From the IMG/VR virus record IMGVR_UViG_3300046535_000852, positions 1 through 25,819 of that record: a stretch of 25,819 nt of DNA. One strand, 5' to 3'. The position numbers and the translations under genes were made by a program. The notes below the pieces were generated by a model. It saw only the letters and a list, made by a program, of their open reading frames with translations. It was not told the DNA's origin and searched no databases. How positions within the stretch are numbered: position 1 is the stretch's first letter; every line of letters starts with the position of its first letter. Of this stretch, positions 7,741 through 15,292 are shown in pieces. The stretch is from a virus.

Positions 7741-10700
7741 GCCGTCGCACCCCCTGGAGCCGGTCCAGACGGCGCCTGACCGTCCGCCCCGTTCACGGGC
7801 ACCGGAGGCGCCAGCGTAGCCTGTAGCTCGCTCTCGTTCGCCGCGTGCTGCTGTAGGACGGGATGGATCTCGGTGCCCAGCATATCAGCGACCATTTGCC
7901 GCACGATCGCCTGGAGGCTGAGCGGATCGATCTGACCGACCGCCTTCAATCGATCCGTCTCCGCCTGATAGTCCTTGATCTCGATCTCCGCGCTCTTGTC
8001 CTTGGCCGCCTCCTGAGCATGCACCAATTGGGCCTTTAGCGATGCGATCTCCGCGTCGGCCTTGCCCAGCATGTCCTGCGCCTGCTGTTGCATCTGCTGC
8101 GCCTGCTGCGTGACCGCCATGACCTGCGGATCTGGCCCGGCCTTGTATTGCGGCGGCAATCCACGCTTCAGACGCTCCGCCAGTTCGTCCGCGTTCGGGA
8201 AATCCGAGTTCGCCGCCCAGAAGTCGCCCACGATCTGAAATGCCGCCGGATTTTGTTGCATTATCTGACTGAAAGCGTTGGCCGCTTCCTGTCGCTGCGT
8301 GCCATACGCCGGCCCGACATCGGCCTCGACGTCATAAGTCCCGACTTGCGGGTTGAATATGATCGCCGGATCTGGTGTCGCGGGGTCTTCCTGCTGTTTC
8401 TGCGCCTCGGCGGGCGAAATCGGCCCCGGCGGGGCGCCGTTCGGCTGTTGCCCGATGTATTGGTGCGCGTCGGGCAAATCCGGCGCGATCATCGCCTTGT
8501 TTTCGGTCCCGTCCTCGGCCAGCATCATCACCACGCGCCGCGTGTCGTATACTTTCGGGATCAGATCGAGCAAAATACGCCCGATTTGCCGGATGCCCTT
8601 GGCCTGATTGTCCACGTAGTGATAAGTCGCGACATCACTTTGTCTTTGCCGCGCGTCAATGGCCCGACCGCTGCGCTCATTGCCCGGCATCCCCATCTCA
8701 GCCTGATACTGACCGGTGACGGAGCGTAAATCGTCACGCGCGATCGACATACCCTGAATGTAGGCCTGCGCCATGGCCGGCGGATCGTTGCGCGCCGGCG
8801 GAGGGATCGGGTTTCCCGCCTCGTCGAGGCCGTTGTAAACCAGCACCGACCAGTTCTTGACGTTCGCCGTGGCCCACTGCTCCGTCCGCCCCTCGATCGC
8901 GTCAGCACGCGCCACGTAAGGCGTCTTGGTCTGTAGCGCGACCTGCTCGACAGCCGCCGAGTTGTGCGTCGGCACCATCGATGGACCGGCGAGGAACAAG
9001 TGTGACGCAGCCTCGACATGAACACACCGCACCGGCTCTGACGGCACCGCTTCAATGCTCTTGATGCGGAACCGCCTGGTGCGCCGCCAATGAGTAACGC
9101 GCGCATGCTCCTGTACCGCCCGTTTCCGACGCAAGCGAAACACTTGCACATCCGGAGGAGCGGAAAACGTGAACTGATCGTACGCCAGACAATCTCGAAT
9201 GTTGCCATCGGGGAATTTACGACGGGCCGCGACCCGAGATAAACGAATGGATTTTAACCCGAGAGTGCTGAGCAGTTCAGCGAACCCGTCCGACAGCCGT
9301 GAATTTCCGGTATAGAACGTGCAGGTGCGAACTTTCAGATTCGCCGACCCGTCCGTGTCCATCAGGCCCTGTAAGAGAGCCCATCGCTGCCGCGCCGACG
9401 CGCGTAGATAGACCTCAGGAATATGTTTGTTACCCGCCAGACCAAGTCTGACGAACCGATCCCACACATCGTAAACGGAGAACGCTCCGTCTTTATGGAC
9501 GGGAGATAGGCGGCAACCGACTTCGGCGAGATGCTGCCTGAACTCGTCTATATCCGTCTTGCCGGTGATTCTGGCTCCAGCAGCCGTGCCATCGCCCAGC
9601 CAAACACCAAGCAGATACGGATCAATGGGCAGGTCGACATCCGGCAAATCGAGTGGTTCGGGCATCCGGATAAAATGCTTGGTTGGTGTCAGTTCCTTCG
9701 TGCTTACAACCTTCGTGTCCCATTTCCACCCGCCAGCGATAGCCTTGCCTCGCTCCTCGACCTGCCATGGATGACCAGCATCCGCGATGATCGACGAGCC
9801 GTCATCAAATGTGACCCGATGACATTGGCGGAAAAGAAAGACCGGGCTTAGACCAGACACCAGGGTTGGATGCCCCTGTTCGTCAAGCAGGAAATCGCCC
9901 TCTCGGACCTCGCCCATCGTGGTCCAGCCAGCAGGCGTCGGCAAAGGAGTATGCAAAGCCAGCGGCGCCCAATAATTGTAAATCCGCTGTGCATCGATCT
10001 GGGCGCGGGTGTGCCCTTTCCGGTCCATCTCGCCCTCGATCACCGTCTCTTCGCCGATGAACGGCACAATGGGTATGTATTTACCCAGCCATTGCTCGCG
10101 ATCGATGATCTTGTCGCCGGCCAGCTTGAACCACTCGATCTCCGGCTCCGCGACGTCGCGCGACTGAACGATCAGCGCCTTGACCTGATCGCGCAGTTCC
10201 GCCGGGATCTCGCTGTCGCGCACCACCGTCCCGTCCTGAAGCCGGTGCAACGTCTCGTTGTTGAGATTCCGCCTCCAGTATTCCGCGATCCGCACATGGT
10301 CCTTGTCGTTCCAGCCGTCACTGTGCTCCAGCGTAGCCGGTGCGACGTTGTCCTCTTTCCCGTATTCCTCCTCGTAACGATCGCGCGGGATGTCCTCAAA
10401 AACGAACGCGAAACCGGAATCCGACTTGTCGTATTCCTTCGCATCCGGGTCCATGTAGATCGACAGCGGATTGGCGACCCGGCGGATGAACAGATCGAGG
10501 TCGAAGCTGTTACCATCAATGTAGTCTGTATCCACCCGAACGTAACCAAGGCCGCTCTCGACCTGGTGGTATGTCGCGGTGCTGTAGGCGTCGACCGCTT
10601 TGCTGACGTATTCGATGCGCCGAATGATGCCGCTGAACACCTGCGCCGCTTCGTATGACGCATGGCCACCAACAGGAGTGACCTTGATCTGCGCTTTGTT

Positions 10701-10964
10701 CTGCCGCGCATCGTTGATCACCTGGAGGTTGTGCTGGCGGACCTGATTATACGTCAGTGTCGGCCGGTCGCCCCGATCGGTCATCGTTCCCGCGTTGCTG
10801 TACCACTGCCAGCCGTTCTGGCTGTCGCCGTTCGCGAAGCGCGTATCGAACAACGCGCGCGTCCTCCACGCGCTTTCCCAACCCACGCACCGCTCAAAGC
10901 GAGCCTTGGCCTCCTTCAGGATGTCTTCGTCGCTGTCTTTAGCCCGAGGCATGGTACCACTCAT
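7737..10964 (-). CDS. P22-like portal protein precursor with an in-frame intein
   Basis: A 1075-codon frame encoding a portal interrupted by a 336-residue intein (residues 333-668). The exteins add up to about 739 residues, close to the P22 portal (725). Recognisable portal parts are DGDSQNGWQW-like text near 46-54, PTLTYNQVRQHNLQVINDAR (68-87), NPLSIYMDPDAKEYDKSD (165-182), WLGKYIPIVPFIGEE (292-306) and QIDAQRIYNYW (322-332). After the intein come SAAVEQVALQTKTPY, the TGQYQAEMGMPGNERSGRAI stretch, and a C-terminal coiled coil with QQAQQMQQQAQDM. The portal is the dodecameric DNA channel at the capsid vertex and the terminase docking site. An ATG at 10952 is an alternative start. The 5' end overlaps the upstream HTH gene by 26 bases. 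Confidence 0.93.
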   Translation of the reverse strand: MSGTMPRAKDSDEDILKEAKARFERCVGWESAWRTRALFDTRFANGDSQNGWQWYSNAGTMTDRGDRPTLTYNQVRQHNLQVINDARQNKAQIKVTPVGGHASYEAAQVFSGIIRRIEYVSKAVDAYSTATYHQVESGLGYVRVDTDYIDGNSFDLDLFIRRVANPLSIYMDPDAKEYDKSDSGFAFVFEDIPRDRYEEEYGKEDNVAPATLEHSDGWNDKDHVRIAEYWRRNLNNETLHRLQDGTVVRDSEIPAELRDQVKALIVQSRDVAEPEIEWFKLAGDKIIDREQWLGKYIPIVPFIGEETVIEGEMDRKGHTRAQIDAQRIYNYWAPLALHTPLPTPAGWTTMGEVREGDFLLDEQGHPTLVSGLSPVFLFRQCHRVTFDDGSSIIADAGHPWQVEERGKAIAGGWKWDTKVVSTKELTPTKHFIRMPEPLDLPDVDLPIDPYLLGVWLGDGTAAGARITGKTDIDEFRQHLAEVGCRLSPVHKDGAFSVYDVWDRFVRLGLAGNKHIPEVYLRASARQRWALLQGLMDTDGSANLKVRTCTFYTGNSRLSDGFAELLSTLGLKSIRLSRVAARRKFPDGNIRDCLAYDQFTFSAPPDVQVFRLRRKRAVQEHARVTHWRRTRRFRIKSIEAVPSEPVRCVHVEAASHLFLAGPSMVPTHNSAAVEQVALQTKTPYVARADAIEGRTEQWATANVKNWSVLVYNGLDEAGNPIPPPARNDPPAMAQAYIQGMSIARDDLRSVTGQYQAEMGMPGNERSGRAIDARQRQSDVATYHYVDNQAKGIRQIGRILLDLIPKVYDTRRVVMMLAEDGTENKAMIAPDLPDAHQYIGQQPNGAPPGPISPAEAQKQQEDPATPDPAIIFNPQVGTYDVEADVGPAYGTQRQEAANAFSQIMQQNPAAFQIVGDFWAANSDFPNADELAERLKRGLPPQYKAGPDPQVMAVTQQAQQMQQQAQDMLGKADAEIASLKAQLVHAQEAAKDKSAEIEIKDYQAETDRLKAVGQIDPLSLQAIVRQMVADMLGTEIHPVLQQHAANESELQATLAPPVPVNGADGQAPSGPAPGGATA
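8961..9968 (-). mobile_element. Class 3 intein with LAGLIDADG homing endonuclease, inside the portal
   Basis: The insert begins APLALHTPLPTPAGWTTMGE, the usual N-terminal block of inteins that lack Cys1/Ser1, and ends MVPTHN followed by Ser (+1 extein residue). It shows the WCT signature of class 3 inteins: Trp400 in DAGHPW (block B), Cys647 in VRCVHVEAASHLFLAG (block F) and Thr666 in VPTHN (block G). In class 3 inteins the block F Cys starts splicing, which fits the Ala at position 1. The middle has two LAGLIDADG-type motifs, YLLGVWLGDG (450-459) and ALLQGLMDTDG (529-539), with the expected acidic residues, so the endonuclease may be active. The exact N-junction (W332/A333) is my best reading; one residue either way is possible. 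Confidence 0.9.
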
Positions 10965-11154
10965 ACCGCCGATATCTCATTTCCTTTTCTATCATTTGCC
11001 TCGCCCGCTCCGTGGAGACGCCCATAGCGGCGCCCACTTCGGAGCGCTTCAGGCCACTTTCATACAGAGCGAGAGCTTTCGCGCGGCGCGCACGCGCCTC
11101 GGCGTGACGTGGTTCCAGGCATCGCTTCATCATTTGCTCTTGAGCAGCCAGCAT
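10939..11154 (-). CDS. Small helix-turn-helix protein (sigma region 4-like)
   Basis: A 71-residue basic protein. Residues ~20-60 read RARRAKALALYESGLKRSEV then GAAMGVSTERARQMIEKEMR, a helix-turn-helix like the region 4 DNA-binding part of sigma factors (A..MGVS.ERARQ.E). The gene lies immediately upstream of, and overlaps, the portal gene, in an unusual place for a regulator. It might act in late gene control or in DNA recognition; both are guesses. It starts four bases after the upstream membrane-protein stop, with a weak ribosome binding site. Confidence 0.72.
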   Translation of the reverse strand: MLAAQEQMMKRCLEPRHAEARARRAKALALYESGLKRSEVGAAMGVSTERARQMIEKEMRYRRYEWYHASG

Positions 11155-11157
11155 CGC

Positions 11158-11403
11158 TCAATTCGCCTGAAGGCACTTGTCGATGATTTTCGTCAGCATG
11201 GCGTTGCGCGCCTCGGTGTTGTGCTGCACGGCATACGTGAGACCGCCCATGAACAGGATTTTCAGCACGATCAGAACCACGAAACCGGCCGGCAGCGCCT
11301 TGATGAGCCGTTCCGGCACCGTGGCGAGAATGTGCGTGGCTGACCGCCCGTTGCCATTACCCTTAGGCGCCTCACTCAACGCATCCTCGGGATGCTGGCA
11401 CAC
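11158..11403 (-). CDS. Single-span membrane protein (holin/spanin-like position)
   Basis: An 81-residue protein that begins at GTG 11403 and overlaps the previous gene by 28 bases. A polar N-terminal ~35 residues is followed by one membrane span (LPAGFVVLIVLKILFMGGLT, about 37-56) and a polar C-terminus with TEARNAMLTKIIDKCLQ. Size and topology allow a one-span holin or an inner-membrane spanin-like protein, but no endolysin is seen nearby, so the lysis role is only a possibility. Confidence 0.65.
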   Translation of the reverse strand: MCQHPEDALSEAPKGNGNGRSATHILATVPERLIKALPAGFVVLIVLKILFMGGLTYAVQHNTEARNAMLTKIIDKCLQAN

Positions 11404-11606
11404 ATCATGAGGTCATAGGCGAACCAGACCAGCACAATCAGCACGATGGCGATCAGCACGATATTGATGACCTGCATCACGATGCCGCCGGCCACGCCCA
11501 GCCAACCCAGGACGATGGGCAATATGACGCGTCCAATGGCCACGATGGCGCAAACGATAATCAACCAGATGAGGAGATTGACGAACCACGCGGCGGAGAA
11601 GCACAT
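11376..11606 (-). CDS. Small two-span membrane protein
   Basis: A 76-residue, highly hydrophobic protein with two or possibly three spans: FVNLLIWLIIVCAIVAIGRV, then ILPIVLGWLGVAGGIV and VINIVLIAIVLIVLVWFAY, with a short polar tail ending RMR. The ATG at 11606 follows a very good GGAGGTGA and shares its A with the stop of the upstream small gene (TGATG); a GTG one codon earlier is less likely. With the single-span protein just downstream it forms a membrane-protein pair. A holin role fits the size and topology but is not shown. Confidence 0.75.
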   Translation of the reverse strand: MCFSAAWFVNLLIWLIIVCAIVAIGRVILPIVLGWLGVAGGIVMQVINIVLIAIVLIVLVWFAYDLMMCASIPRMR

Positions 11607-11776
11607 CACGTCACCTCCGGTTTATCGTCGGCTTGTTGGCGTGTGCATTGACCCTGGATGTCCTGCAACAGCGGCGCCACGAACTCATAAGGAACCGGCG
11701 ATTTCGCCATGATCCGGATCACGGCATCCCAGGCCTGGGCTTCGAGCGTCACTGCCAGCTTGTCCGTCGGGATCAT
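11606..11776 (-). CDS. Small conserved-looking phage protein, 56 residues
   Basis: A short gene tightly fitted between the fibre gene and the membrane gene: its ATG overlaps the fibre stop as ATGA, and its stop overlaps the next ATG. The product reads MIPTDKLAVTLEAQAWDAVI then RIMAKSPVPYEFVAPLLQDI and a polar tail. The pattern (a beta-strand start, AWDAVI, PY..VAPLLQ.I) resembles very small phage proteins found next to fibre and holin genes, whose function is unknown to me. The tight coupling on both sides is the main evidence that it is real. Confidence 0.72.
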   Translation of the reverse strand: MIPTDKLAVTLEAQAWDAVIRIMAKSPVPYEFVAPLLQDIQGQCTRQQADDKPEVT

Positions 11777-13023
11777 ACCAACCGCACCTGGACCGCATTA
11801 GCATTGCGATACATCGCACCAACCGGCACACCCGCGCTCGCCGCCGCCGCGTCGTTCGCCGCGTTCGTCAGCAACGCCGCCAGGCGGCCGGTAAACGTAG
11901 CCAGTCCGCTTGTGTCGATACCGAACCGCGCCCCGACACTTTCGTCTGAGATGATGAAACTGCCGGTCGGAAACACACCCGCTGTCCATGATCGCGTGCC
12001 GGTGACGGTGTAGTTAACGCGCGCGTAGTTGCCCGAGGCGACTGTGACGTGCAACGGATCGTTACCCGACGGGGATGACGCGGTAAGACCGATGGAGGCA
12101 ATCGCCCCCGCTCCATCCACGCTGAAACCCGTGGAGCGAAACGCCGTGCCGCTGAACGTGACACCGGTCAGGTCAATGCCGTGTGTCGCCAGATAAGCCG
12201 CACCGCCCGCGATCAATGACGTAGCGGTCGTGAACAACGAACCGGTCGGATGGATCGGCCACCATCCCCCGGCACCGCCAAACACGATGCCGTTCTTCAG
12301 CCCGACACTTCCGCGTCCGGTAAGCATCGCGAACCCCAGCAACGCGTCATAGTCCTGTGGGCCTTGTTGATGCGTTCCAAGAACGACACCGATGCCGGTC
12401 ACATACGAAGCGTTAGCGCCAGCAGCCACACCGACGTTGATCTCACACCCGATCGCCGCGTTCCAGTTGGTGGCGCCCGCTTCCAGTTGCGCGTTGAACA
12501 GGCCACCCCACATCGAGCCGTAAGGTCCGCCCGAACCGGGAACGCCGCCGACATTGCCGGTAGCGACGCAGTAGGAGGACACACCGAGGAACTGCTCACC
12601 GGTATTGGCCGCTTTATTTCCTGGTGCTCCGGTGAAGTTAACGTTCGCGCCGATGGCGGAGCGTCCGCCCATGGCACCACTGGTCGTGCCTCCGTTCATC
12701 TCCACGAACAGTCCGCAGAGACCGGCGCCACCCATATCAGCGGTATCCGTCAACACTCTGATACCCGAGAGGTAACCATTGCCGCCAGTACGTGTACCGG
12801 ACAGGTCCGCGTAAATACCCAGCGACGTGTTGAGCGTGCCTCCCGTCCATGCGCGATGATTGTATGTCGTAAACGTCTTCGCATCGATCTCGCCGGAGAC
12901 ATTGCCGCCGGTCAGGGGAAGGTATGGGCCATATGCCGCCGAGTTCGCGATTGCCGCGTTGAGTTCGCTCGCGAACAGCGCGTCACCTTCTTTCCACGGA
13001 TAATGTGGCCGCGCACCACTCAT
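11773..13023 (-). CDS. Tail fibre-type protein
   Basis: A 416-residue protein. The N-terminus has HYPWKEGDALFASELNAAIA (7-26), the same attachment motif as in the S74 fibre, and YLPLTGGNVSGEID (34-47), a common tail-fibre repeat starter. The rest is Gly/Thr/Asn/Ala-rich beta structure with no enzyme motif visible, ending with LATFTGRLAALLTNAANDAA and AGVPVGAMYRNANAVQVRLV. That ending (VPVGAMYRNAN...) is common at the C-terminus of phage fibre and exposed proteins. I chose the ATG at 13023 because it overlaps the upstream stop as ATGA and sits directly before the attachment motif. It has no S74 chaperone domain. Confidence 0.83.
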   Translation of the reverse strand: MSGARPHYPWKEGDALFASELNAAIANSAAYGPYLPLTGGNVSGEIDAKTFTTYNHRAWTGGTLNTSLGIYADLSGTRTGGNGYLSGIRVLTDTADMGGAGLCGLFVEMNGGTTSGAMGGRSAIGANVNFTGAPGNKAANTGEQFLGVSSYCVATGNVGGVPGSGGPYGSMWGGLFNAQLEAGATNWNAAIGCEINVGVAAGANASYVTGIGVVLGTHQQGPQDYDALLGFAMLTGRGSVGLKNGIVFGGAGGWWPIHPTGSLFTTATSLIAGGAAYLATHGIDLTGVTFSGTAFRSTGFSVDGAGAIASIGLTASSPSGNDPLHVTVASGNYARVNYTVTGTRSWTAGVFPTGSFIISDESVGARFGIDTSGLATFTGRLAALLTNAANDAAAASAGVPVGAMYRNANAVQVRLV

Positions 13024-14600
13024 GTCGTCACCTGGCGCATTTCCGCATCGGAGAGAACACGAGGCCACGCGACGACACGACGAAACCAGGCGCAAGCACC
13101 GGAACTGAGCGACCATGGATCGTTGCCGATCGCCAACCTGGTCGCGCCCGACTGGGTCAAAGCTCCGGACACCGTCGCGGGGATGCCCCCGTTATTGCTT
13201 AGTTTCACATTACCCCCCGCCGTCGAGGCGGCGCATTGCTTGCTGACACTACCATTGGTGAGCGCGGGGCTACCCGTCACGGTTCCACCACAAACATATT
13301 GCGAATTGGTGAAATAAGATGTGTTCGCGCTGAACGCGGCATCGGATATTCCGCCGAAGACTTTCGATACGTCAGATGCGATGAACTCAAAGGCCAACGA
13401 ATAGGTGTTGACATTGAACCACGCGCCAAGCGGCATCTGGCAAACGTCCAAGGCCCTGGTCACGGCGGCGGAAGTCGTGGGAATATAGGAAGTCGCGGAC
13501 GCACCTTGCTCGATCTGCGCGCCCCAGACGTAAATGGTCTGCGCGGGCGTCCCGCTCTGCCCCGCGTCACGCAGGTCGGTCCCAATCGAAGGGAACCACG
13601 TCGTGGCCGTCAGGTTTGGCGTCGTGAGCACGTACCGCTGCCAGGTTGTCGTCAATGTCATCAGCAGGCGGTAGAACAGTGAGCCATTAGGAGTCAGATT
13701 CAGGTAAACCTGTTCACCGCCGACACTCCCTCGAGCCCATATCGACAAAGTATAGGGCGCCACAGACGCACCGGAACCGGAATCCAGGCCCAGATTGCTG
13801 GCATTTCCCGCTCCCGACACAGCGGGGTAGACAACACGAGCACCAGACATCGTTCCGTCAGGTGCCAGGATCTGATTTCCCGTCACGACCGGTGCCGCGA
13901 CCCCTATGTTACCCTTCGACCACGTCGCATTGCTCGCGTCACCGCTGTTCCGTACGACATTTCCGCGCGATTCCTCGATCAGCAGCCCACGCGGCACACC
14001 GCCCGCGTAATCCCAGCGTGGCGCGTTGACCGCCGCCGTCTGTATCGTTCCGCTCGCGTCGGTGTATGTCGCGGTCGATGCGCGGGTAAAGATGATACGA
14101 GAGTCCAATGTTCCCGGCGTCATGAAGTCGAGCGACAACGAGGGCGCCCCGACCGCCGCCCATGCGCTGCCGGTCCAGCCGAAGCGGGCCACGCCCTGGA
14201 GGACACCGTAGGGTGTCGCCACGTCAGGCCCCGCCTGCCCCGCCGGCTGCCACGCGGCCCCGTCCCAGTCGAAGGCGGCGACCCCACGCAAGGCCCCGGA
14301 CGGCGTTGATGGCGTCGGCTGCCCGCCCGGCGGGGTCCACTGCGAGCCGGACCAGGTGTAGACGGCGACACCGTCAAGCACGCCGGTGGGGGTGGCCACG
14401 CCAGAACCAGCTCGGCCGGTCGGTTGCGGGGGGACGCCACTGAACGCCGCGACGCCCTGGAGATTGCCCGTTGGCGTCGGCACGGACGGGCCGGCACGCC
14501 CCGCCGGCTGCCAGACAGCGCCATCCCAGTTGAACGCGGCCACGCCCTGGAGGATGCCCGTGGGGGTCGGCACGCTCATGGTTGGATCTGAAACAGCCAT
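13020..14600 (-). CDS. Fibre/head-spike-type virion protein with five N-terminal repeats
   Basis: A 526-residue protein. Residues 9-153 are five ~29-residue repeats (P.G.LQGVA.F.WDGA.WQPAGRAGP). From ~160 there is a phage fibre-type beta-sandwich pattern: LDSRIIFTRASTATYTDASG, then RWDYAGGVPRGLLIEESRGN and APYTLSIWARG, YVWGAQIEQGASATSYIPTT, then a second lectin-like half ending FRRVVAWPRVLSDAEMRQVT. The RASTATYTD...GLLIEESR.N signature is one I associate with phage head-fibre and tail proteins that bind carbohydrate. It lies between the Ig-like gene and another fibre gene. The start at 14600 has no clear ribosome binding site; an ATG at 14579 is an alternative. Confidence 0.85.
   Translation of the reverse strand: MAVSDPTMSVPTPTGILQGVAAFNWDGAVWQPAGRAGPSVPTPTGNLQGVAAFSGVPPQPTGRAGSGVATPTGVLDGVAVYTWSGSQWTPPGGQPTPSTPSGALRGVAAFDWDGAAWQPAGQAGPDVATPYGVLQGVARFGWTGSAWAAVGAPSLSLDFMTPGTLDSRIIFTRASTATYTDASGTIQTAAVNAPRWDYAGGVPRGLLIEESRGNVVRNSGDASNATWSKGNIGVAAPVVTGNQILAPDGTMSGARVVYPAVSGAGNASNLGLDSGSGASVAPYTLSIWARGSVGGEQVYLNLTPNGSLFYRLLMTLTTTWQRYVLTTPNLTATTWFPSIGTDLRDAGQSGTPAQTIYVWGAQIEQGASATSYIPTTSAAVTRALDVCQMPLGAWFNVNTYSLAFEFIASDVSKVFGGISDAAFSANTSYFTNSQYVCGGTVTGSPALTNGSVSKQCAASTAGGNVKLSNNGGIPATVSGALTQSGATRLAIGNDPWSLSSGACAWFRRVVAWPRVLSDAEMRQVTT
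14142..14576 (-). repeat. Five tandem ~29-codon repeats (GVAxFxWDGxxWQPAG)
   Basis: The repeats start at about residues 9, 39, 67, 98 and 126 of the fibre protein. The core LQGVAAFNWDGAVWQPAGRA is kept in copies 1 and 4; copies 3 and 5 have W.GS.W; copy 2 has lost the WDG section. The pattern suggests a flexible or beta-repeat stalk made by duplication, with one copy shortened by deletion. Confidence 0.85.
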
Positions 14601-14612
14601 GTGGTTACGTGG

Positions 14613-14654
14613 TTACGCCACGGTCGAGCCGAGGGCGTTGGTGGCCGTCGTCAT
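14613..14654 (-). pseudogene. Remnant of a lost Ig-like repeat downstream of the Ig gene
   Basis: Between the Ig-like gene and the fibre gene, a 13-codon frame begins with an ATG that overlaps the Ig gene's TGA stop. It reads MTTATNALGSTVA, then TAA. The ten residues ATNALGSTVA are identical to the last strand of the Ig domain in the gene just upstream (residues 146-155), but the codons differ at most third positions. It is therefore a diverged relative of that strand and not a fresh copy, probably the end of an ancestral second Ig domain. Confidence 0.55.
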
Positions 14655-15154
14655 GCGGCGAACACCGCGACCACGGCATTCGACGCCGGCGCGACCGTCG
14701 ATCCCAGCGCGTTCGTCGCGGTGACAACGCACGCGAGACCATGCCCCGCATCATCCGCCGTAACGGTATAGGTCGCGCTCGTCGCGCCACTGATCGCGAC
14801 ACCATCCTTTTGCCAGGCATAGGCATAAGAAGTCGGCTCACCGCGCCAGTTGCCCATGGTGCAATTGACCACGCCATCACTTTGCGAAACGAAAGGGATG
14901 TCCACGACAACCGGCGGCCCGGCGGCGGCGACCACCTCCGCCAGGAGGGCCGCGATCTCCAGGCTGTGCGTGCGATCGTTGTTAAGCCAGTCCGTCGTCA
15001 GCAGCAGCAGCATCCGCGCCTGGTCCTTGGTCGCGTCTCTCGGCGTTGCCGTGGCGGCTTTTGGCTCGACCGTCGTGGTCGGAGCCGGTTTCCGGTCGTG
15101 CTCTTTCTCTTTGGTGTCGGCGTGCGGCGCGGGATGCGAAGGTGCGTTGGCCAT
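14651..15154 (-). CDS. Ig-like domain protein
   Basis: A 167-residue protein. The first ~45 residues are Pro/Lys/Thr-rich and disordered. A helical part follows (ARMLLLLTTDWLNNDRTHSL to AALLAEVVAAA). Residues ~80-165 form an Ig-like fold: VVDIPFVSQSDG, GNWRGEPTSYAYAWQKDGVA (101-120), then SGATSATYTVTADDAGHGLA and the closing strand VVTATNALGSTVAPASNAVV. Ig-like domains are common on phage surface proteins and may bind cell-surface sugars weakly. The gene stands at the head of the fibre group. A clear promoter is not seen in the 138-base gap before it. Confidence 0.78.
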   Translation of the reverse strand: MANAPSHPAPHADTKEKEHDRKPAPTTTVEPKAATATPRDATKDQARMLLLLTTDWLNNDRTHSLEIAALLAEVVAAAGPPVVVDIPFVSQSDGVVNCTMGNWRGEPTSYAYAWQKDGVAISGATSATYTVTADDAGHGLACVVTATNALGSTVAPASNAVVAVFAA

Positions 15155-15180
15155 GGTGGTTACTCCATGTGACTTTGTTA

Positions 15181-15201
15181 TACTTGGTTATGCTTCAAGT
15201 A
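15181..15201. promoter_or_regulatory. Small inverted repeat upstream of the Ig-like gene
   Basis: In the otherwise empty, AT-richer gap 15155-15292, tacttg (15181-15186) and caagta (15196-15201) form a perfect 6-bp inverted repeat with a 9-base centre, 27 bases before the Ig-like start. It might be an operator or an mRNA hairpin. No good -35/-10 pair accompanies it. Confidence 0.25.
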
Positions 15202-15292
15202 GAAAGTTGGCCTACTGATCAAACGGAGGTTTGCGGATGACCTGGCGGTTTGTATGAGCGGCTAACGGAGGCATCGCGGCGCTAACAATCGC

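Noticed and set aside
7737-10964. Portal insert as a separate endonuclease gene or as a frameshifted portal
   Set aside because: The insert is in frame on both sides, has complete splicing blocks A, B, F and G, and the exteins join into a normal-length portal, so an intein explains it.
12250-13317. Long plus-strand open frame (355 codons) opposite the fibre genes
   Set aside because: Antisense to two well-supported fibre genes, crosses their junction and has low-complexity Arg/Thr/Ala composition.
15182-15240. Sigma-70 promoter before the Ig-like gene
   Set aside because: TATAAC-like text is present, but no acceptable -35 box at 16-18 bases goes with it.
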